10,184 bases of DNA, from assembly GCA_005881235.1 (NCBI GenBank), contig VBEQ01000223.1, positions 1-10,184 of the forward strand. The letters are read 5' to 3'. The notes below the pieces were generated by a model that did no database searches, was not told where the DNA came from, and worked only from the letters and a program-made list of their open reading frames with translations. Positions 4,891 through 10,184 of this stretch are shown in pieces. The translations under genes and the position numbers were made by a program. How positions within the stretch are numbered: the first letter of the stretch is position 1; each line of letters begins with the position of its first letter. Source of the stretch: Chloroflexota bacterium (GTDB lineage: Bacteria; Chloroflexota; Dormibacteria; CF-121).

Positions 4891-5358
4891 TCAGGCCCGT
4901 CGCCCGATGCCGCGTCGATTCAGCTGCGCAACGATGAAACACAGCGCGCAGAAGTCGAGGCCCGCATCCAGCGCCACCATCACGGCGATGGGGAGCGTGA
5001 GGACCCAGGCCGCGATGGTATAGCCCGCCAGCAGTGACGCGGCCGCGAGCAGCCAGATCGTGCCGCCCAGGACCCGCGCGACGCGTCGGGTCTGGTGATC
5101 CTCACGGACGTCGTCGCGCTTGAGAATCCCGGCGGGTTCGAGAACGCGCCACACCAGTTGGCGGACCACGTCGGCGGGCCACCAGAAGCGGCCGGCCAGC
5201 ATGATTAGGCCGGCAGCGGTCAGCAGGAGGGCGCCCGGGATTCCCTGCAGGATCAGGCCGGCCGCAACCAGCGCGACCATGCTCCATTGGTGCGCTTTGC
5301 GCGCCGTTCGATCGAAGAGGGGCATTTCGATGGTGGCAGCTGACATAGTTGATTCCAT
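4891..5358 (-). CDS. DUF4395 family membrane protein
   Basis: 155 residues with about four membrane segments: roughly 28-37 plus 41-57 (MVALVAAGLILQG, PGALLLTAAGLIMLAG), 97-118 and 119-143. The N-terminal FDRTARKAHQW, the central RFWWPADVVRQLVWRVLEPAG and the C-terminal DAGLDFCALCFIVAQL are features of DUF4395. C137 and C140 form a CxxC at the end of the last membrane segment. This family is commonly found next to or fused with thioredoxin-like proteins, as here, which suggests a membrane thiol-disulfide relay; the biochemical role is not established. ATG 5358 or ATG 5346 could be the start; GGA lies eight bases before the latter. A promoter is visible upstream. Confidence 0.85.
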   Translation of the reverse strand: MESTMSAATIEMPLFDRTARKAHQWSMVALVAAGLILQGIPGALLLTAAGLIMLAGRFWWPADVVRQLVWRVLEPAGILKRDDVREDHQTRRVARVLGGTIWLLAAASLLAGYTIAAWVLTLPIAVMVALDAGLDFCALCFIVAQLNRRGIGRRA

Positions 5359-5389
5359 TGATCGACAAACTCAACAATCCGAGATCGCC

Positions 5390-5419
5390 AGTGTAGAGGC
5401 CGATCGACCGCCCGGTCAA
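5390..5419 (-). promoter_or_regulatory. Sigma70-like promoter for the DUF4395-thioredoxin operon
   Basis: Reading leftward, TTGACC (5419-5414) and TACACT (5395-5390) are separated by 18 bp. Both hexamers are close to the -35 and -10 consensus, and the predicted start near 5383 gives a leader of about 25-37 bases to ATG 5358 or 5346. This is the best conventional promoter in the window. Confidence 0.6.
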
Positions 5420-5435
5420 GCGAGACTACGAATCA

Positions 5436-5449
5436 GCCCGGTAACGGGC
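5436..5449 (-). terminator. Candidate terminator hairpin after the gene at 5456-6100
   Basis: GCCCG (5436-5440), loop GTAA, CGGGC (5445-5449) form a perfect stem, extendable by a G-U pair, a few bases past the TGA of the minus-strand gene ending at 5456. The following bases (TGATTCG on the minus strand) are only partly U-rich, so efficiency is doubtful. It would insulate that gene from the DUF4395 promoter. Confidence 0.4.
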
Positions 5450-5455
5450 CAGCCC

Positions 5456-6100
5456 TCAGACGGCGCGGACCACTAGGATCGTTCCCGGTTCAATGACCGA
5501 CGAAGGACCCCGGCCCACTTTCAGGTTTCTGTCGCCTTCGCAGGCTCGCAGGGCCTTCACTACGCGGCCCGCCACCTCCGCGGGATCGCAGGCATAGGGC
5601 CGCCACTTGTCTCTCGACTTCGTCTCCATGCTGGCCTCGAAGTTGTAGTGGAGCAGCCCGCCACGCAACTCGTGGACCGTCTCGGTGTGCACGACATGCG
5701 ACGGCACGAGGAAGACCGGGGCGCGAAACGCCATCGTCTCGAGATCCATGAAGCCGAAGAAATACCAGAACAAGTCGTCTTCGATTAATCGCTCCGGCCT
5801 AACAACGAAACTCTTTTGGAACCGAGGAGCCCGGCCGGCGCCGTACAGCACGTAGCTCGCCTTGACCTGCAGCGCAAAGCTCAGGCGGAAGTGCTCCTTG
5901 AGGTGGGCTTCGAGGTCGCGCCGCTCGTCGTCCGTCATGGGGACCATCACCTCGAGCATTCCCCGAGGCTTGCCGAATGTCAGCAACTTGGCGACCTCGG
6001 TCTCCGCGAAGCGGCTGAACTGGACGTCGCTCAGTGGGCTGATAGCCGGAATAATGGGGCCGGCGCGGCCGGTTTGGATAGGGGGAGATGGAAAGAACAT
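5456..6100 (-). CDS. Unrecognised protein, possible PD-(D/E)XK nuclease-like fold
   Basis: 214 residues from ATG 6100; the frame is open further upstream, but that stretch is low-complexity Arg/Pro/Ala and antisense to the next gene. I do not recognise the family. Residues 25-83 show an order suggesting the PD-(D/E)XK fold: a helix with E33/E35 (FAETEVAKLLT), GMLEVMVP, an acidic segment (D57, D58, D62 in MTDDERRDLEAHL), and FALQVKAS with Q78 and K80. A later strand, MAFRAPVFLVPSHV, resembles the strand that follows QVK in DUF4365-type and homing nucleases. The second half (HYNFEASMETKSRDKWRPY) is conserved-looking but unplaced. No signal peptide is seen. The start overlaps the divergent small membrane gene by 13 bp. 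The nuclease reading is tentative; a non-catalytic scaffold or another alpha/beta fold is possible. Confidence 0.55.
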   Translation of the reverse strand: MFFPSPPIQTGRAGPIIPAISPLSDVQFSRFAETEVAKLLTFGKPRGMLEVMVPMTDDERRDLEAHLKEHFRLSFALQVKASYVLYGAGRAPRFQKSFVVRPERLIEDDLFWYFFGFMDLETMAFRAPVFLVPSHVVHTETVHELRGGLLHYNFEASMETKSRDKWRPYACDPAEVAGRVVKALRACEGDRNLKVGRGPSSVIEPGTILVVRAV

Positions 6101-6333
6101 TGATTGGCGCCTGGAGCCGTTCACGAGCGCGCCAGCACACCCGAGCTCAACCGCGGACGCTCTGGCGCTGGTTGATTCCGGTCGGCGGCGGATTGGTCTC
6201 GGCCGTGCTGATCGTGGCCGGCACGCCACACGTTGCCTGGTATCTGCGATTGCTCCTGGCCGTGGTCGCATTCCTCTATATCAGCGGGCAATCGGCCGCG
6301 TACCTCCATACGAGCAATTCCGACCAGGGCTGA
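6088..6333 (+). CDS. Small two-TM membrane protein
   Basis: 81 residues. A basic N-terminus (RSRARQHTRAQPR) is followed by two hydrophobic helices, about residues 28-44 (WLIPVGGGLVSAVLIVA) and 49-67 (VAWYLRLLLAVVAFLYISG). The tail is short and polar. By the positive-inside rule both ends would be cytoplasmic. A purine-rich run (AGGGGGAG) sits immediately before ATG 6088, close but usable as a ribosome-binding site. The family is unknown. It precedes the nucleotidyltransferase start by 22 bp and may be the first gene of that operon. The 5' end overlaps the divergent gene starting at 6100. Confidence 0.55.
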   Translation: MERTLIGAWSRSRARQHTRAQPRTLWRWLIPVGGGLVSAVLIVAGTPHVAWYLRLLLAVVAFLYISGQSAAYLHTSNSDQG

Positions 6334-6355
6334 TCCCGCGCGCGACGCCTACAAT

Positions 6356-6988
6356 TTGACTATCGCCAAAAGTGACATTCTCCAGGTAGAGCGGGCGAGA
6401 GCCGACGAGACCTTCGTCCGGGTTCTGCGCGAGGCCGTCGAGGCGGTCGACCGGGCCGGCTACGCCTTCCTGGTTCTCGGCGGCCTGGCCTCGTCGCTGG
6501 TTGGGCGTCCGCGCTGGACCCACGACATCGACTTTCTCGTGCGTCCCGACGACGCGCGCGACGTCCTGGAGGCGCTTCGCGGCGCGGGCTTTACCACCGA
6601 GGAGACCGACCCGATCTGGATCTACAAAGCGTTTAAGAACGACGTCATGGTCGATGTCATCTTCATGGTGATGGGCGGGATCTACCTCGACGACGAGATG
6701 CAGTCCCGATCGATCGAGCGCGACTACCAGGACCTGCGCCTGCGGATTCCCAGCCCCGAAGACCAGATCGTGATCAAGGCGATCGTCCATCGTGAGGAGA
6801 CCTCACGCCACTGGTTCGATGCCCTGGCGATCCTCGGACGCGCCCAACTCGACTGGACCTACTTGACCCGGCGCGGGCGAGTCGGCGCGCGGCGGCTGCT
6901 GGCCTTGCTGGTCTACGCGCAGTCCGCCGATATCCTGGTGCCGACCTGGGTGATCCGCCGCCTCTACGAAGAGATCTACGCCCAGTGA
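6356..6988 (+). CDS. Nucleotidyltransferase-fold protein (AbiEii/MNT-like superfamily)
   Basis: About 210 residues from TTG 6356. The core of the polymerase-beta nucleotidyltransferase fold is visible: GYAFLVLGGLASSLVG (G42-G43), then WTHDIDFLV with D57 and D59, and a third acidic residue D100 in VMVDVIF. C-terminal helices contain SPEDQIVIKAIVHRE and a HWFDALAIL segment, as in AbiEii-like and related stand-alone transferases. All three catalytic carboxylates are present, so activity is expected: transfer of NMP to an RNA, protein or small molecule. No partner antitoxin of the AbiEi or HEPN type is adjacent, so a toxin role is not supported. Start is uncertain; the longer frame from 6233 would overlap the preceding gene by 101 bp. 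The stop overlaps the BON gene start in GTGA. Confidence 0.8.
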   Translation: MTIAKSDILQVERARADETFVRVLREAVEAVDRAGYAFLVLGGLASSLVGRPRWTHDIDFLVRPDDARDVLEALRGAGFTTEETDPIWIYKAFKNDVMVDVIFMVMGGIYLDDEMQSRSIERDYQDLRLRIPSPEDQIVIKAIVHREETSRHWFDALAILGRAQLDWTYLTRRGRVGARRLLALLVYAQSADILVPTWVIRRLYEEIYAQ

Positions 6989-7242
6989 CGGAGCCGCGCC
7001 GCCCCGACTACCTTCCCGAGGCGATTCGCGAGAAGCTGATCCACGACCCTCGCGTCGCCGAGCAGGATCTGAGAGTGGAAGTCCGGGAGCATCGAGTCAT
7101 GGTTGGCGGCAACGTGTCGAGCCCGCAACTGAAGCAACGGATCACCGAGGTCGCGAAAGAGCTATTGCCCGAATACGAGGTCGTCAACGAGGTTACCGTC
7201 GTGCCGGCCGCTGAGCCAGACGGCGAGGAGCCCGTGTCGTGA
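6985..7242 (+). CDS. BON-domain protein, cytoplasmic
   Basis: 85 residues forming one BON domain (about residues 13-75): IREKLIHDPRVAEQDLRVEV, RVMVGGNVSSPQLKQRITEV and AKELLPEYEVVNEVTVV. The pattern of a short helix, beta-strands around a G-x-V turn and a final (V/N)xVxV strand is typical. BON domains bind phospholipid or other ligands, and in OsmY-like proteins they are exported. Here there is no signal peptide or lipobox, and no partner domain such as LysM or CBS. It starts at GTG 6985, overlapping the nucleotidyltransferase stop (GTGA), and ends in the same kind of overlap with the phosphoesterase gene at 7239. Tight coupling on both sides suggests the three products act together. Confidence 0.82.
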   Translation: MTEPRRPDYLPEAIREKLIHDPRVAEQDLRVEVREHRVMVGGNVSSPQLKQRITEVAKELLPEYEVVNEVTVVPAAEPDGEEPVS

Positions 7243-7991
7243 TTCGGATCGCCGCCGTCGGCGACCTTCACTACGGCGAGGGTTCACGAGAAATCCTCCG
7301 CCCCAGCCTGCAGCATCTGCAAGACCGCGCCGACCTCTTGCTGCTGGCCGGTGACCTGACGCGATGCGGTGGACCGGAGGAGGTCAAGGTTCTGGCCGAC
7401 GAGCTGCGCGGTCTGCGGGTTCCCGTGGTTGCGGTGCTCGGCAACCACGATTACCACGCCGACCGCGAGGACGAGGTCCGGCGGGTGCTCGAGGACGCGC
7501 GCGTGCGCGTCCTTGAAGGTGAGGCGACGGCCATCGATGTTGACGGCGTCCGGGTGGGCATCGCCGGTACCAAGGGCTTCGGCGGCGGTTTTCGGGGCGC
7601 GCACGGCAGCGATTTCGGCGAGCCTGAGATGAAGGCGTTCGTCGGCCACACGAAGATGCTGTCGGACCGGCTGGAGCGGGTCCTGGCAGGCCTGGAGGCG
7701 GATCTTCGCATCGCGCTCCTCCATTACTCGCCCATCGAGGCGACGCTGGAAGGCGAGCGGCTGGAGATTTACCCCTTCCTCGGCAGCTATCTGCTGGCCG
7801 AAGCGGTGGACAACGCGGGCGCCGACCTGGTCCTTCACGGTCACGCGCATCACGGGGTGGAAAAGGGGCGCACGCCGTCCGGTATCGCGGTCCGCAACGT
7901 GGCGCAGCCGGTTATCCGTCACGCCTACAACGTCTATACATTGGACGCGGGACGCCAGCTCCTGCCGGCAGCCGCCGGCGGAATAAGCTAG
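7239..7991 (+). CDS. Calcineurin-like metallophosphoesterase
   Basis: 250 residues with all metallophosphoesterase motifs in order: GDLHYG (D9, H11), AGDLTRCG (D39), LGNHDYH (N69, H70), LLHYSP (H162) and HGHAHHG (H202, H204). The residues bind a dinuclear metal centre (Mn, Fe or Zn) that hydrolyses phosphomono- or diesters. The absence of a signal peptide points to the cytoplasm. The compact size, and a GGGFRGAHGSDFGE insertion around residues 115-128, fit the YkuE/ICC-like branch rather than serine/threonine protein phosphatases. Substrate is unknown; cyclic nucleotides, nucleotide adducts or lipids are possible. The GTG start overlaps the BON stop. Pairing with a nucleotidyltransferase would allow attachment and removal of a phosphate ester, but that is inference. 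Confidence 0.9.
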   Translation: MIRIAAVGDLHYGEGSREILRPSLQHLQDRADLLLLAGDLTRCGGPEEVKVLADELRGLRVPVVAVLGNHDYHADREDEVRRVLEDARVRVLEGEATAIDVDGVRVGIAGTKGFGGGFRGAHGSDFGEPEMKAFVGHTKMLSDRLERVLAGLEADLRIALLHYSPIEATLEGERLEIYPFLGSYLLAEAVDNAGADLVLHGHAHHGVEKGRTPSGIAVRNVAQPVIRHAYNVYTLDAGRQLLPAAAGGIS

Positions 7992-8017
7992 CGGCCGGGC
8001 CGGTTGTTCGAGGCACA

Positions 8018-8299
8018 GTGAAGGCAGTCTGGAACGGGGTCACCCTGGCGGAGAGCGACCAGACGATCGTTGTCGAGGGGAACCACTATTTCCCGCCTGA
8101 GGCCGTCAAGCGCGAGCATTTTCAGCCCAGCGAGACGCACACCATTTGCTCGTGGAAGGGCGAGGCGAGCTATTTCACGGTCGCGGTCGACGGCCAGACG
8201 AACCCGGATGCCGCCTGGTTCTACCCATCACCCAAGCCGGAGGCTGCCGAGATCAAGGACTACGTTGCCTTCTGGCACGGCGTCAAGGTCCAGGCGTAA
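8018..8299 (+). CDS. DUF427 family protein
   Basis: 93 residues. The sequence follows DUF427 closely: AVWNGVTLAESDQTIVVEGN, HYFPPEAV, then the CSWKGEASYFTV segment (C44, W46, K47, G48), and DAAWFYPSPKPEAAEIKDYV with VAFWHG near the end. These are small, soluble beta-rich proteins of unknown function found singly or as double domains; this is a single domain of normal length. GTG 8018 has GAGG five bases upstream. It lies 26 bp after the phosphoesterase stop. Its stop TAA sits where the oxidase gene is expected to begin. Confidence 0.87.
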   Translation: MKAVWNGVTLAESDQTIVVEGNHYFPPEAVKREHFQPSETHTICSWKGEASYFTVAVDGQTNPDAAWFYPSPKPEAAEIKDYVAFWHGVKVQA

Positions 8300-9573
8300 C
8301 CCCGCTCGCTCCTGACTATCGCGAGGAGCCCTACTGGTGGCGCGAAGCCGCGCCCGCCGCGCGCCTCGAGTCGCCACTGCCGAACGAGGTCGATGTGGTG
8401 GTTGTCGGCGGCGGCTACACGGGAATGACGGCGGCGGCGCGCCTGGCGCAGCGCGGTCGCTCGGTCGCTCTGCTGGAAAAGCATGAGCTTGGCTGGGGCG
8501 CGAGCAGCCGCAACGGCGGCATGGTCCATCCTGGCTTCAAGGTCGGACCCGCCGACTTGCTCAAGCGTTACGGTGACCAGGGCCGCCAACTGTACCAGGC
8601 CAGCGTGGACGCCTTCGCCCTCCTCGAGGAAACGATCACGACCGATCGAATCGAATGCGATTACGCCCGGACTGGCCACCTCCACCTCGCCTACAAGCCG
8701 CGCGATATGGAGCAGCTCGAAGCCGAAGCGCGCGTCCTGGCAGAGGAGTGGGGAATCAGCGCTCGCATTCTCGACCGGGACGCGCTAGCCGCTGAGATCG
8801 CGTCCCCGGTGTATCACGGCGGTCTGCTCTACGAACGGAGCGGCGGCCTCCATCCCGCGAAGTATTTCGCCGGGCTGGCCCGCCTCGCCTTCGACCGAGG
8901 CGCACACCTCCATGACCGCACGCCTGCCGTCGCGCTCGCTCGCCGGCGTCAGGGCGGTTTTACCGTCGAGACACCGCGGGGAGCCATCGCCGCCCGCGAT
9001 GTGCTGCTCGCGACCAATGGCTACAGCGATGGACTCGTCCCCTCGATCCGGCGCCGCATCATCCCGATCGGCAGCTATATCATCGCCACCGAACCGCTGT
9101 CCGACGACCGCGCCCGGAGCGCCATTCCCAACCGGCGAATGCTGTTCGACTCGAAGAACTTCCTCTATTACTGGCGGCTCAGCAGCGACAACCGCATGCT
9201 CTTCGGCGGCCGGGCGAGCTTTGCGCCGACGACGATCGCGAAGGCCCGCGACTGGCTCTATGCCGCGATGGTTCGCGTCCACCCGCAGCTCGCAGGGATC
9301 ATGGTCGAGCACGCCTGGGGCGGCAACGTCGGGTTCACCTTTGATCGCCTGCCGCACATCGGCCGCACCGAGGGCATCACATATGCTCTCGGGTATTGCG
9401 GCACCGGGGTCGCGATGTCGACCTACTTCGGGCAGCTGGCAGCCGATTGGATCGCCGGCGGTGAGGTGCCGGGTTGCTGGCAACGGCCGTTTCCAGGCCT
9501 GCCCCTGTATCGCGAGACGCCATGGTTCCTGCCGGCCGTCGGCTGGTACTACGCCGCGCTAGATCGCCTCTGA
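8296..9573 (+). CDS. FAD-dependent amine/amino-acid oxidase (DAO family, PuuB-like) with non-standard start
   Basis: About 425 residues if counted from codon 8296. After an N-terminal TPLAPDYREEPYWWREA comes VVVVGGGYTGMTAAARL, the dinucleotide-binding GxGxxG (residues 38-43), then the conserved ASSRNGGMV flavin loop. The middle carries GGLHPAKYFAGLARLA, and the end has HAWGGNVGFTFDRLPHIGR with GYCGTGVAMSTYFGQLAADW. This matches DAO-fold oxidases related to gamma-glutamylputrescine oxidase and other secondary-amine oxidases, which oxidise an amine to imine and reduce O2 or another acceptor. No ATG, GTG or TTG occurs in frame between 8155 and 8392. The codon at the expected coupling point is GTA (GTAA instead of GTGA). 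Start is therefore assigned by analogy; CTG 8272 and TTG 8146 or GTG 8152 inside the DUF427 gene are alternatives. The 3' end overlaps the ligase gene by 15 bp. Confidence 0.85.
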   Translation, partial: VTPLAPDYREEPYWWREAAPAARLESPLPNEVDVVVVGGGYTGMTAAARLAQRGRSVALLEKHELGWGASSRNGGMVHPGFKVGPADLLKRYGDQGRQLYQASVDAFALLEETITTDRIECDYARTGHLHLAYKPRDMEQLEAEARVLAEEWGISARILDRDALAAEIASPVYHGGLLYERSGGLHPAKYFAGLARLAFDRGAHLHDRTPAVALARRRQGGFTVETPRGAIAARDVLLATNGYSDGLVPSIRRRIIPIGSYIIATEPLSDDRARSAIPNRRMLFDSKNFLYYWRLSSDNRMLFGGRASFAPTTIAKARDWLYAAMVRVHPQLAGIMVEHAWGGNVGFTFDRLPHIGRTEGITYALGYCGTGVAMSTYFGQLAADWIAGGEVPGCWQRPFPGLPLYRETPWFLPAVGWYYAALDRL

Positions 9574-10184
9574 GGCAGCCTGCCGCAGCTTGAAGCGCTG
9601 CGTCTTGCCGGTGGCGGTCTTTGGCAGCGCCTCGACGAACTCGATCCAGCGCGGGCGCTTGTACTCGGCGATCTTCGAACGGACGAAATCCTGCAGCTCA
9701 CGTGCCAGCTCCGCGGACGGCTGCTGGCCGGCAGCCAGGACGACGTAGGCCATGGGTTTTTCCAGGTCATCGGCATCGCGCCGCCCGATGACGCCCGCCT
9801 CTTGCACCGCGGGGTGTTCGACCAAGGTGTTCTCGATCTCCACCGGGCTGACCCAGATGCCACCCACTTTCAACATGTCATCGGCGCGACCGGCGTACCA
9901 GTAATAGCCATCGACATCGCGGGAGAACTTGTCGCCGGTGCGGATCCAATGGCCCTCGATGGTGTCCTTTGTCCGCTCGTGCTTGTTCCAGTAATAGGCG
10001 CACGTGCTGTCGCCCTTGATCATCAGGTTGCCGACCGTCCCGTCCGGAACATCCTGGCCGGTCTCGTCGACGATGCGCGCCTCGTATCCTGGCACCAGCT
10101 CTCCGGCGGAGCCCGGACGAGCTCGACCCGACCGGTTGGAGATAAAGATATGCAGAATCTCGGTGCTGCCGATCCCGTCGAGGA
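9559..10184 (-). CDS. Benzoate-CoA-ligase-family AMP-forming enzyme, C-terminal part (5' end outside window)
   Basis: 208 residues to the TAG at 9559-9561, open to the window edge. It begins DGIGSTEILHIFISN, a signature of the benzoate/aryl-CoA ligase branch of the ANL superfamily. The adenylation hinge follows: HWIRTGDKF, YYWYAGRADDMLKVGGIWVS and PVEIENTLVEHPAVQEAGVI. The C-terminal lid ends in LPKTATGKTQRFKLR, with the catalytic Lys of the A10 motif. Such enzymes activate benzoate, a substituted benzoate or another aryl or short-chain acid with ATP, then transfer it to CoA in the cytoplasm. The exact acid cannot be read from this portion because the substrate pocket lies upstream. The gene converges on the FAD oxidase with a 15-bp overlap. 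Confidence 0.88.
   Translation of the reverse strand, partial: LDGIGSTEILHIFISNRSGRARPGSAGELVPGYEARIVDETGQDVPDGTVGNLMIKGDSTCAYYWNKHERTKDTIEGHWIRTGDKFSRDVDGYYWYAGRADDMLKVGGIWVSPVEIENTLVEHPAVQEAGVIGRRDADDLEKPMAYVVLAAGQQPSAELARELQDFVRSKIAEYKRPRWIEFVEALPKTATGKTQRFKLRQAASEAI

Noticed and set aside
6356..6988. Reading the nucleotidyltransferase as a toxin of a toxin-antitoxin pair
   Set aside because: No AbiEi-like, HEPN or other antitoxin-type gene is adjacent. Its neighbours are a small membrane protein and a BON-domain protein, so the toxin label is not supported.
7284..7922. Minus-strand open frame of 212 codons
   Set aside because: Fully antisense to the metallophosphoesterase, which has all five catalytic motifs.
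8785..9483. Minus-strand open frame of 232 codons
   Set aside because: Antisense to the FAD oxidase; no recognisable motif and shadow-type composition.

Overview
The window is high-GC, densely packed bacterial DNA with many GTG/TTG starts, 4-base gene overlaps and genes that abut or overlap at their ends. The mix of genes (cysS, a lone Mfd/CarD-type domain, short LuxR-type regulators, a MerR-MEDS regulator, a DUF4395/thioredoxin pair, DUF427, a benzoate-CoA-ligase-type enzyme) fits a soil or sediment Chloroflexota-like or actinobacterium-like lineage. That placement is inference from gene content and base composition. I see no rRNA, tRNA, CRISPR array, transposase or phage gene.

Layout. 1-140 is the 3' end of cysS, directly abutted by a small coiled-coil gene built on 21-bp repeats (141-560). 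Convergent to it on the minus strand is a two-gene unit: an EamA/RhtA-type exporter followed by a stand-alone RNA-polymerase-interacting domain (571-1742). 1876-3179 is a regulatory cluster: two short GerE/LuxR helix-turn-helix genes, about 58% identical over 62 residues, lie on either side of an opposite-strand MerR-type HTH plus MEDS-domain regulator. A clean inverted repeat (2899-2924) sits in the only AT-rich gap of the cluster. 3183-3482 is a coiled-coil protein with a basic tail. 3560-4483 holds a divergent VOC-fold enzyme and a hotdog thioesterase with start codons 18 bp apart. 4446-5358 (minus) is a two-gene DUF4395 and membrane-anchored thioredoxin operon with a good sigma70-like promoter. 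5456-6100 (minus) is an unrecognised protein with a possible PD-(D/E)XK nuclease-like pattern.

From 6088 to 9573 the plus strand looks like one operon: small membrane protein, nucleotidyltransferase, BON-domain protein, metallophosphoesterase, DUF427 protein and FAD-dependent amine/amino-acid oxidase. Two junctions are 4-base GTGA overlaps. At the last one the sequence reads GTAA, which leaves the oxidase without a standard start codon at the expected place. The window closes with the C-terminal third of a convergent benzoate-CoA-ligase-type AMP-forming enzyme (9559-10184).

Most of the content is ordinary accessory metabolism and regulation. The items most worth a second look are the LuxR/MEDS/LuxR cluster with its operator, the GTAA junction, the nucleotidyltransferase-BON-phosphoesterase operon and the unknown protein at 5456-6100. 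I do not see a convincing new defence or mobile system.
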